A program made the position numbers and the translations under genes. The notes under the pieces are model-generated. The model was given only the letters and a program-made list of their open reading frames with translations. It had not been told where the DNA came from and made no database searches. A stretch of DNA of 41,222 nucleotides. Source: Bacteroidota bacterium. Its GTDB lineage: Bacteria > Bacteroidota > Bacteroidia > Chitinophagales > Chitinophagaceae. Numbering within the stretch: position 1 is the stretch's first letter; each line of letters begins with the position of its first letter. The stretch spans positions 1-41,222 of the forward strand of contig JABDFW010000021.1 of assembly GCA_013286305.1 (NCBI GenBank), written 5' to 3'. Shown here piece after piece: positions 1-7,562 of this stretch.

Positions 1-1485
1 ATTGGGTTAAACGATTCAAATAATGTTATTAAAGGCAATGCAACAATAACCATTAAGTTTTTGCAGGATCTACAGGCCCTGAGGCTTGACCTTGTTGAAA
101 AAAAGGCAAATGGTAAAGGCATGACGGTTAGCCATGTACTGCAAGGGCAAAAAGAAGTTGGTTTTTCGCAAGATTCGCAACATGTTATCATTAACGTACC
201 TGCAAAAGCGGGGGATGTTTCTAACTTCACTATCGCGTATGAAGGTATACCGGCTGATGGGTTGATAATATCTGTAAATGAATTTGGCCATCGTACTTTT
301 TTTGGTGATAATTGGCCCAACAGGGCGCATAATTGGTTGCCCTGCAATGACCATCTTTCTGATAAAGCCTCCGTTGAATTTATTGTAACAGCACCTGACC
401 ATTACCAGGTTGTTTCTAATGGCATACAAACAGAAGAAACAAACCTGCCTAACCATTTTAAGCTGACACGATGGGAAGAAACCGCTGACCTGCCCACCAA
501 GATAATGGTTATAGGCGTTGCTGATTTTGCGGTTAATTATACAGGCAGCGCTGCAGGCATACCTGTTTATACCTGGGTGTATCCCGAGAGCAGGGACACT
601 GGTTTTGTAACCTATGCGCAGGCAAAAAATATACTGCCTTTTTTTATAGGCCATGTAGGGCCGTATGCATTTAAAAAACTTGCCAATGTGCAATCAAAAA
701 CAATTTTTGGAGGGATGGAAAATGCAAGCGCCATTTTTTATTATGAGAACTCGGTAAGTGATAAAACATTGGAAGGCTTGCTTGCACACGAAATAGCCCA
801 CCAGTGGTTTGGCGATAATGCAACCGAAAAAGACTGGCAGCACTTATGGCTTAGTGAAGGATTTGCTACTTATATGGCGCACCTTTACCATGAGAACAAA
901 TATGGGGTTGACAGTTTTAATAAAAGGCTGATCGAAGACAGGAAAAAGGTTATCGCATTCTCAAAAAAAAGAAATACGCCCGTAGTTGATACCACTTATG
1001 GCAACAATATGATGCAACTGCTAAACGCCAACAGTTATCAAAAAGGCGGGTGGGTATTGCACATGCTGAGAAGAAAGCTGGGTGATACTATTTTCTGGCG
1101 TAGCATTCGTGCCTATTACGCAGAATATGCAGGCAAAAATGCAAATACGGATGACTTGAGACAGGTATTTGAAAAAGTTAGCAGCCAAAATCTGGAAGCT
1201 TTTTTTAAACAGTGGTTATATACGCCGGGGCAGCCAATATTAAATATTGAATGGAGGTATAGCGGTGCAAAGAAAATAGTAACAGTTGTTGTTACCCAGG
1301 AGCAAAGTGTATTGTTTGAATTTCCTTTGCAAGTTGCCCTTAACGATAGGGGAGCTGTAACCGATATTGGCATAAAAGATAAGGTAACCACCTTTGAAAT
1401 ACCCTCATCTGAAAAACCGGTTAAGCTGATTGCTGACCCGAACGTTAATTTGTTGTATGAAGGGGTGGTGAAGGAAGTGAAATGA
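1..1485 (+). CDS. M1 family aminopeptidase, 5'-truncated by window edge
   Basis: The frame is open from base 1, so the gene begins upstream of the window; 494 residues are visible. It carries the M1 (gluzincin) signature: the GGMEN exopeptidase motif (bases 709-723), the zinc-binding HEIAH (787-801) followed by WFGD, and the second zinc ligand Glu in LSEGFATY 18 residues later. A Tyr in NSYQKGG fits the catalytic tyrosine. The first visible residues (VIKGNATITIKF) look like the N-terminal beta-saddle domain, so probably only a signal peptide and a short stretch are missing. M1 enzymes remove N-terminal residues from peptides; Bacteroidota members like this are usually exported, but the signal peptide is outside the window. 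The C-terminus is short, without the long ERAP-like helical domain. Family is certain, substrate unknown. Confidence 0.95.
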   Translation: MGLNDSNNVIKGNATITIKFLQDLQALRLDLVEKKANGKGMTVSHVLQGQKEVGFSQDSQHVIINVPAKAGDVSNFTIAYEGIPADGLIISVNEFGHRTFFGDNWPNRAHNWLPCNDHLSDKASVEFIVTAPDHYQVVSNGIQTEETNLPNHFKLTRWEETADLPTKIMVIGVADFAVNYTGSAAGIPVYTWVYPESRDTGFVTYAQAKNILPFFIGHVGPYAFKKLANVQSKTIFGGMENASAIFYYENSVSDKTLEGLLAHEIAHQWFGDNATEKDWQHLWLSEGFATYMAHLYHENKYGVDSFNKRLIEDRKKVIAFSKKRNTPVVDTTYGNNMMQLLNANSYQKGGWVLHMLRRKLGDTIFWRSIRAYYAEYAGKNANTDDLRQVFEKVSSQNLEAFFKQWLYTPGQPILNIEWRYSGAKKIVTVVVTQEQSVLFEFPLQVALNDRGAVTDIGIKDKVTTFEIPSSEKPVKLIADPNVNLLYEGVVKEVK

Positions 1486-1660
1486 TTGAGAAGGGGATAT
1501 AAATAATAAATTGATTGTGAATGTTATGTGGTGTTTAATAAGGATAGTTAAGGTTTTGGGGATGAGTATAAATCAATACCTTGATTTAATAGAAAAATAT
1601 TTTCCATTGGTTTAAGTTACACTTCTAACTTCCTTCTTTTCGCCGCTTGAGAAAATTTAT

Positions 1661-1668
1661 TACCTTTG
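1661..1668 (+). promoter_or_regulatory. Probable -7 element for vapBC-like pair, TACCTTTG
   Basis: TACCTTTG matches the Bacteroidota -7 consensus TAnnTTTG exactly. A T-rich stretch about 20 bp upstream (1637-1640) could act as the -33 region, but a clear TTTG is missing. The element lies only 4 bp before the ATG at 1673, so transcription would start at or next to the start codon and the message would be leaderless or nearly so. Confidence 0.5.
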
Positions 1669-1672
1669 ATAT

Positions 1673-1900
1673 ATGCAAGCAGAGGCAGACATAGCATTTG
1701 AACAATTAGTAACTATTGCCAAAAAACTTCCGGCTACACAGTGGGCAAAGCTAAAAGAGGAAGTGGAAAAGGAAACCGAAGATTCCGGTAAAACAACGGA
1801 GTTAGAAACACTGCTCCTCTCTGCACCCACGTTCACCAAAAAACAATTAGATGAAATTGCCAAAACAAGAAAAGCTATTAATAAATGGCGGACAAAATAG
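1673..1900 (+). CDS. VapB-like antitoxin candidate, 75 aa
   Basis: This small charged protein is encoded immediately before a PIN-domain toxin and overlaps it by 16 bp, the usual antitoxin-toxin arrangement. The predicted structure is helical: an N-terminal segment (QAEADIAFEQLVTIAKKLP), a Glu/Lys-rich middle and a basic C-terminus ending in KWRTK. No ribbon-helix-helix or AbrB motif is obvious, so the DNA-binding type is unknown. Similar short proteins with a helical N-terminus and a 'LLSAPTFT..QL..I...R..INKWR' tail commonly precede PIN genes in Bacteroidota and Cyanobacteria. Function is inferred mainly from the neighbour. The pair is probably autoregulated from the TACCTTTG promoter at 1661. 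Confidence 0.75.
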   Translation: MQAEADIAFEQLVTIAKKLPATQWAKLKEEVEKETEDSGKTTELETLLLSAPTFTKKQLDEIAKTRKAINKWRTK

Positions 1901-2274
1901 TTTTGGTTGATACATCAATCCTTATTGACCTTTTTCGTAAAACAGATAAGGAAAATTCAAAATTAATTGCCCTTGTGCGGCAAGGTTATATTTTTTCTAT
2001 TTCCGCCATAACAGAATACGAAATTTATTCCGGAGCAACTGATATCCAGCTCAATTTTTGGGATGAGCTATTGCAAAAAACACAGGTATTGATTTTTGAT
2101 CAGGCAGCAGTAAAAAAAGCAGTTGAAATTAACAGCCGACTGAAAATTAACAGAAAACAAATTGGTATTGCTGACTTGTTTATTGCAGCGACTGCGATGG
2201 CTAACAGTTTGCCTTTTGCAACGTTGAACAGGAAGCATTTTGAACGCATTGAAGGGTTACAAATTGTAGAGTAA
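1885..2274 (+). CDS. PIN-domain ribonuclease toxin, VapC-like
   Basis: At 129 residues it has normal VapC length. The PIN-domain acidic residues are visible: Asp in the first strand (LVDTSILIDLF), Glu in ITEYEIY, and Asp in IADLFIAATA, followed by the usual FATLNRKHFERI ending. VapC toxins are Mg-dependent endoribonucleases that cut tRNA or rRNA; here the target is unknown. The start ATG lies inside the 3' end of the antitoxin gene, which implies translational coupling. The pair stands alone between unrelated housekeeping genes, as expected for mobile addiction or stress modules, but no transposase or attachment site is visible nearby. Confidence 0.92.
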   Translation: MADKIVLVDTSILIDLFRKTDKENSKLIALVRQGYIFSISAITEYEIYSGATDIQLNFWDELLQKTQVLIFDQAAVKKAVEINSRLKINRKQIGIADLFIAATAMANSLPFATLNRKHFERIEGLQIVE

Positions 2275-2452
2275 AAACTAATAAGTGAATTTTGCCTATT
2301 CTTTCCCTATACTAACTCCCAACAAAACAATTTCCTCATTTCAGCAGCAAGTTGTATTTTTCCTCATTGTTCAATAATGGTCCGGACTTTGAAGTGAGTG
2401 ACACAACGAAGATGCTATTAGCACCACAACCCGGATACCTAAAATAAAATTC

Positions 2453-3994
2453 ATGCTGGTAAAAACTTTTGGCAGTGCTGTATATGGGGTAGAGGCTATT
2501 TCTATTACTATTGAAGTGAATGTAAGCAATGGCCAGAATTATTTTATAGTTGGCTTGCCCGATAGCTCAGTAAAAGAAAGTTTGCAGCGCATTGAGAGCA
2601 CCATTAAAACAAACGGCTACCACATGCCGCGCACAAAAGTGGTGGTTAACCTGGCGCCAGCTGATATTAAAAAAAGCGGCAGCGCATTTGACCTTCCGAT
2701 TGCGATAGGAGTGCTTGGCGCGAGCGAACAAATAGAGCAGCCGGAGCGCCTTAGCGATTATGTGATGATGGGCGAGCTTAGCCTGGATGGAATTATACAA
2801 CCAATAAAAGGTGCATTGCCTATTGCCATACAGGCGCGGAAAGAAGGTTTTAAAGGCCTTATTGTTCCCAAACAAAATGTACGCGAAGCCGGCATGGTAA
2901 ATAACCTTGCTGTATATGGTGTTAGCCATATAAAAGATGTGATAGGTTTTTTTGCGGATGAAAATAGTTTGCAGCCCGTTGAAGTAAATACAAGGGATGA
3001 ATTTTTTCATTCCCAATACAGTTTTGATGTTGATTTTAATGATGTAAAGGGGCAGGAGAATATAAAACGCGCATTGGAGATAGCTGCCGCAGGCGGCCAT
3101 AATGCCATACTAATAGGCCCACCCGGTGCGGGCAAAACAATGCTTGCAAAAAGATTGCCTACGATATTACCGCCATTGAGCTTACACGAAGCGCTGGAGA
3201 CCACAAAAATTCACAGTGTTGCAGGCAAAATGCCGGAGAATAGTTCACTCATCAATAAAAGGCCTTTCCGTTCGCCACACCATACTATCAGCGATGTTGC
3301 GCTTGTTGGCGGTGGCGGCATACCCCAACCTGGTGAAATTTCTTTGGCACATAATGGGGTGTTGTTTTTAGATGAACTGCCGGAATTTAAGCGTACCGTT
3401 CTCGAAGTAATGCGGCAGCCGATGGAAGAAAGAAGGGTTACTATTTCAAGAGCGAAAGTAGCTTTGGACTTTCCTGCCAATTTTATGTTGATAGCCAGTA
3501 TGAACCCCTGCCCGTGCGGCTATTATAACCACCCGGAGAAGGAGTGTACCTGCCCGCCTGGTGCAGTGCAAAAATATTTGAATAAGATATCGGGCCCGTT
3601 GCTCGACAGGATTGACCTGCATGTTGAAGTAACGCCGGTTGCTTACAGTGAATTAAGCAGTAAAAGCAAAGGCGAATCATCATCTGATATTCGTGACCGT
3701 GTTATAAAAGCAAGGGATATACAAACCGAACGTTATAAAGACAGCCCGGGCATGTATGCCAATGCGCAAATGAGCAGTAAACAACTTCGGGAAATATGCG
3801 CCATAAATTCCGCCGGTGAAGCATTATTAAAAAGGGCGATGGAACGATTAAATTTAAGCGCCCGCGCCTACGACCGCATTTTAAAAGTAAGCCGCACCAT
3901 TGCTGACCTTTCAGCCAGCGCCGATATAAAAGCCGAGCACCTTGCAGAGGCCATACAATACAGAAGTTTGGATAGGGAAGGGTGGGCAGGGTAG
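2453..3994 (+). CDS. comM: YifB/ComM-family Mg-chelatase-like AAA+ ATPase
   Basis: The 513-residue protein has the standard YifB/ComM plan. The N-terminal Lon-protease-like domain (about 1-175) opens with MLVKTFGSAVYGVEA. The ChlI-type AAA+ core has Walker A GPPGAGKT near residue 222, Walker B LFLDELPEF, and a zinc-like cysteine cluster in MNPCPCGYYNHPEKECTCPPG. A C-terminal helical lid ends in YRSLDREGW, typical of the family. In naturally transformable bacteria ComM is a hexameric helicase driving branch migration during DNA integration; its role in Bacteroidota is less clear. It is not a true chelatase subunit despite frequent database naming. The gene appears monocistronic, with 178 bp upstream and 49 bp downstream. 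Confidence 0.95.
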   Translation: MLVKTFGSAVYGVEAISITIEVNVSNGQNYFIVGLPDSSVKESLQRIESTIKTNGYHMPRTKVVVNLAPADIKKSGSAFDLPIAIGVLGASEQIEQPERLSDYVMMGELSLDGIIQPIKGALPIAIQARKEGFKGLIVPKQNVREAGMVNNLAVYGVSHIKDVIGFFADENSLQPVEVNTRDEFFHSQYSFDVDFNDVKGQENIKRALEIAAAGGHNAILIGPPGAGKTMLAKRLPTILPPLSLHEALETTKIHSVAGKMPENSSLINKRPFRSPHHTISDVALVGGGGIPQPGEISLAHNGVLFLDELPEFKRTVLEVMRQPMEERRVTISRAKVALDFPANFMLIASMNPCPCGYYNHPEKECTCPPGAVQKYLNKISGPLLDRIDLHVEVTPVAYSELSSKSKGESSSDIRDRVIKARDIQTERYKDSPGMYANAQMSSKQLREICAINSAGEALLKRAMERLNLSARAYDRILKVSRTIADLSASADIKAEHLAEAIQYRSLDREGWAG

Positions 3995-4043
3995 ATACAT
4001 ATGATTCTTTTCGCTAACTTTAATTCTCCAAAGCTACCTCAAC

Positions 4044-6611
4044 ATGAGAAAAATTGCCATACGGTTGTGCATCACAGCCACCGCATTTTTGGTTGTGAGC
4101 GCCTTTAAAGCACCTGCAACAGACGATTCACTTGAATCAAAACTATTAAATGCCATCAATATCTTTTACCAGGCATATCCCCACGAAAAGATACACCTGC
4201 AATTTAATAAAAGCAGCTATGCACCCGGGGAAGATATTTGGTTTAAAAGCTATATTCTGCCAGTTGATGAAGCTTCTTTTTCCTCCCTCAGCAAAATAAT
4301 GTATGTGGAATTGATTGACATGCAGAATAACCTGGTTAAACGGGAAGTGTTGCCTGTTGATAATGGCGTTTCAGAGGGACATTTTAAACTTGGGCCCTTA
4401 TTTAATACGGGCATTTACCACGTACGCGCCTATACGGCATGGATGCTGAATTTTGATCCGGCCTTCTTTTTTAACAGGGATATCCCCGTGTTCAACGGCA
4501 GCATATATGAAACCAATTCCCTGGTTGCAGACAAAAACTATGCGTTGCATTTTTATCCCGAAGGGGGCAGCCTGGTAACCGGATTGACAAGCGTTGTTGC
4601 CTATAAGGCCGAAGATGCTGAGGGGAGGCCCATTAAAGTAACCGGTAAGATCATAGATGATAAAGGTACCGTTAAAGCACTGCTGCATACCGGCGACGAT
4701 GGGCTGGGAAGTTTTATTATTCACCCGCTTGAAGGAGTGGTATATTCCGCATCGGCAGAAACAACCAGTGGTATCACTAAAATATTTCCGCTGCCCGAAG
4801 TAAAGAAGAGCGGTATTGTTTTACATGTTGTTGATAAACCCGACTCCGGCAATAATAGCCAGGTATATTTTCACATTGCCAGAAGCAAGAATGAAAAAGA
4901 GAAATATGGCAATATTATTATTTGCGCCCATACTGCAAAATTTAACCGCCTGATAAATATCCGTTTCGACAGCACTTATGCGGGCGATTATGATGATACC
5001 ATATTAATTGCCACCAGCACTTTAGGCCTTAGGAATGATGGTCAAAATATTGCGCATATAACTGTCTTCAACAAGGACGGTGAACCACTGGCAGATCGTC
5101 TTGTATTTCTGCACCATGGTGCTGCAACCCTTGCTGCAAGCCTGCGTGCAATAACTACAAATGCTGCGGGCGCAAACCAGTTTACTTTACAGGTACCAAA
5201 TGATTCAGATGGGCATTATTCGGTTTCAGTTACTTCGGCGGATTCTGCAGTTGCCAAACAGCAGGGAGATGACGTATTTTCTGATATTTATTTGCACGGC
5301 ATACAAAACTACCTCTACAACCCGGCCAATTATTTTGAGGACAATTCAACTGAAACGCGGCGCCGGTTAGATCTTGTTATGCTTACCGAATCATGGAACT
5401 ATTTTGACTGGCAAAAGGTGCTTGCCAATAAGTTTCCAAAGACTAACTATTTGCCCGAGCAGTCGTTATCACTCAAAGGCAATGTAGTTATAGCAAAGGG
5501 CGATAAAAAGATACCCTTTGTTAACAACAACCTGGTATTGATCATGAAGAGCGCAAAAGATTCGCTCAATACTTTTTTAAATATATCAGTAAATGACAAA
5601 GGGAATTTTTATGTAAATGACCTGAATTTTCACGATACGGCATCCTTCTATTATCAAAATACCTCGCAAAAAAAGAATAAAGAGGTTACGGTTACATTCG
5701 ACAAAAATGAAACCGATTCTGTTTTATCAATACCATTTTATTACAAGCCATACAAATATAGCCTTGTAAATTATCATTCGGGCCTTGGGGCAGTTGCAGG
5801 GGTTGCCCCCGCGCCGGTTGCAAATGCAGATGGCACCACACTTAAAGGTGTTACGGTTACCACCAAAGTTAAAACGCATCTTGACAGCCTTGATGACGCT
5901 TACACCTCAGGCGTTTTTGCCGGCGAAAGAAATTTTTCAAGAATGTTCGACCTAACCGATGAAAAAACTGCGCAAGCAGATTTTTCCAGTAATGTTTTGC
6001 AATACCTGCAGGGGCGGGTGCCTGGCTTAAATATTAGTGGCGACCTTCAAAACACACCAGAAATTTATTGGCGCGAAACAAGCGGGATATTTAAGTATAA
6101 TAAGGCTGTTGATCCGGTAAGGGCAACTATTTTGAATATGCCCATTTTTTATATTGACGAGCGGCAACTAAATTCCAATCAATTAGGAGCCGGGGACCCT
6201 AAGGATCAATTAACCCCGACTGTTTCGCAGTTAACAAGTATCAGGGTATCAGACATCGCATTAATAAAAGTGTATGAGCCGGGTACCTTTTATGGCTCTG
6301 AGGGAGGGGCTCAGCATGGGGCGGTTGCTATATTTCTTAAGAAGGGAATTGATTTGAATACAAACCAAAATGTAAATAAAATAGTAAAACAAGGATTTAG
6401 TTTTGTGCCTGCTTTTAGAAATGACGAATACAATGCAAACGACAAACAGGCTATATACTGGAACCCTGATATCAGAACCGATAGTCAAAATCATACTGCA
6501 ACATTCAATTTTATCAACAACACGGGGGCGAAGAGAATAGAGATAGTAGTTGAAGGCTTTGACAGAAGGGGTAAGCTTTGCCGGGTTGACAAGATAGTTG
6601 ACCTGCCTTAA
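4044..6611 (+). CDS. Secreted MG2-domain plus TonB-plug-domain protein
   Basis: This 855-residue protein has an N-terminal signal sequence (ITATAFLVVSAFKAPA) and then an alpha-2-macroglobulin MG2-like domain around residues 45-155, with the family phrase YPHEKIHLQFNKSSYAPGEDIWFK. More beta-sandwich regions follow. Near residues 605-780 is a segment like the plug of a TonB-dependent receptor: LKGVTVTTK, VLQYLQGRVPGLNI, FYIDERQL, then IRVSDIALIKVYEPGTFYG and HGAVAIFLKKG. No 22-strand barrel follows, so it is not a transporter. Such MG2-plug proteins are widespread in Bacteroidota, and their role is not known to me; binding or assembly at the outer membrane is a guess. A possible -7 box TAACTTTA lies at 4015. 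Domain reading is solid, function open. Confidence 0.85.
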   Translation: MRKIAIRLCITATAFLVVSAFKAPATDDSLESKLLNAINIFYQAYPHEKIHLQFNKSSYAPGEDIWFKSYILPVDEASFSSLSKIMYVELIDMQNNLVKREVLPVDNGVSEGHFKLGPLFNTGIYHVRAYTAWMLNFDPAFFFNRDIPVFNGSIYETNSLVADKNYALHFYPEGGSLVTGLTSVVAYKAEDAEGRPIKVTGKIIDDKGTVKALLHTGDDGLGSFIIHPLEGVVYSASAETTSGITKIFPLPEVKKSGIVLHVVDKPDSGNNSQVYFHIARSKNEKEKYGNIIICAHTAKFNRLINIRFDSTYAGDYDDTILIATSTLGLRNDGQNIAHITVFNKDGEPLADRLVFLHHGAATLAASLRAITTNAAGANQFTLQVPNDSDGHYSVSVTSADSAVAKQQGDDVFSDIYLHGIQNYLYNPANYFEDNSTETRRRLDLVMLTESWNYFDWQKVLANKFPKTNYLPEQSLSLKGNVVIAKGDKKIPFVNNNLVLIMKSAKDSLNTFLNISVNDKGNFYVNDLNFHDTASFYYQNTSQKKNKEVTVTFDKNETDSVLSIPFYYKPYKYSLVNYHSGLGAVAGVAPAPVANADGTTLKGVTVTTKVKTHLDSLDDAYTSGVFAGERNFSRMFDLTDEKTAQADFSSNVLQYLQGRVPGLNISGDLQNTPEIYWRETSGIFKYNKAVDPVRATILNMPIFYIDERQLNSNQLGAGDPKDQLTPTVSQLTSIRVSDIALIKVYEPGTFYGSEGGAQHGAVAIFLKKGIDLNTNQNVNKIVKQGFSFVPAFRNDEYNANDKQAIYWNPDIRTDSQNHTATFNFINNTGAKRIEIVVEGFDRRGKLCRVDKIVDLP

Positions 6612-6665
6612 CATCGCATTTATTTATCAGTAACCCTGTGTTACTTTGTAATCAAAATATTGACT

Positions 6666-7511
6666 ATGTATAAGCGATTTTTTACGGTATTGCTTTTTTG
6701 GACGGTTGCTCAATCTGTTTATGCACAATCCCCCCAGGCGAAAATAGAGTATGGCAATAATAAAGCTGCGGGGCATTATCTTACAACCCGCGGATTTAAT
6801 ATGTATTATGAAATATATGGAAGCGGTAAGCCATTATTGTTTATACACGGCAACGGGGGCTCTATAAGCGCTTTTACAAATAATATCCCTTTTTTTGATA
6901 AAAAATACAGGGTGATAGCTGTTGACAGCCGCGCACAGGGTAAATCAGTTGATAGACAGGATTCACTCTCTTTTGAAATGATGGCGGACGACTTTAATGC
7001 ACTGCTTGATACGCTTCACCTGGATAGCTGCTATGTAATTGGCTGGAGCGATGGTGGTATCAACGGTTTACTGCTGGCAATACGGCACCCCGATAAAGTA
7101 AAAAGGCTTGCCGTAACAGGCGCAAACCTAACAGCAGACACACTTGGCCTTACACCTTATGTTTATAACCTGGTAAAAAATGGCAGCGCAGAACTTAGAA
7201 AGAAACAGCAGACACCGGATATAAAGAACCAATTAAAAATATCTGACCTCGACCTTTACCAGCCCAACATAACATTAGACCAGTTGCATACTATACAATG
7301 CCCCACGTTGGTTATAGGCGGCGATCATGATGTTATCCCCGTGCTCCACACGGTACAGATTGCGCAGAATATCTCAAGATCTTATTTATGGATCATCCCG
7401 AATTCCGGACACTCAACACCTGTGTTTAAGAAGGACCAGTTTAATGCCATTGTAAGCGATTTTTTTACTAGGCCTTACAGGAAGATAGAAGGGGATGACA
7501 CATTTCATTAG
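6666..7511 (+). CDS. Secreted alpha/beta hydrolase
   Basis: The start is taken at the ATG at 6666, which gives a clean signal peptide (FFTVLLFWTVAQSVYA, cleavage before QSPQ); a TTG two codons earlier is less likely. The 281-residue protein has a complete alpha/beta hydrolase fold: oxyanion-region HGNGG, the nucleophile elbow GWSDGG, the acid in GGDHDVIPV, and the catalytic His in NSGHSTPV. It should be a periplasmic or extracytoplasmic esterase or peptidase-like hydrolase, substrate unknown. It is convergent with the DUF5686 gene 51 bp downstream. A TACTTTG sequence at 6639-6645 could be the -7 element with one base missing from the spacer. Confidence 0.93.
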   Translation: MYKRFFTVLLFWTVAQSVYAQSPQAKIEYGNNKAAGHYLTTRGFNMYYEIYGSGKPLLFIHGNGGSISAFTNNIPFFDKKYRVIAVDSRAQGKSVDRQDSLSFEMMADDFNALLDTLHLDSCYVIGWSDGGINGLLLAIRHPDKVKRLAVTGANLTADTLGLTPYVYNLVKNGSAELRKKQQTPDIKNQLKISDLDLYQPNITLDQLHTIQCPTLVIGGDHDVIPVLHTVQIAQNISRSYLWIIPNSGHSTPVFKKDQFNAIVSDFFTRPYRKIEGDDTFH

Positions 7512-7562
7512 ATGTAATAAATAAAATCAATAATCGGACGTGGCATTAGTAAAATATCTGTT

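Noticed and set aside
2453..3994. True magnesium chelatase subunit
   Set aside because: The Lon-like N-terminal domain and motifs are those of YifB/ComM, and no chlorophyll or cobalamin genes are present.
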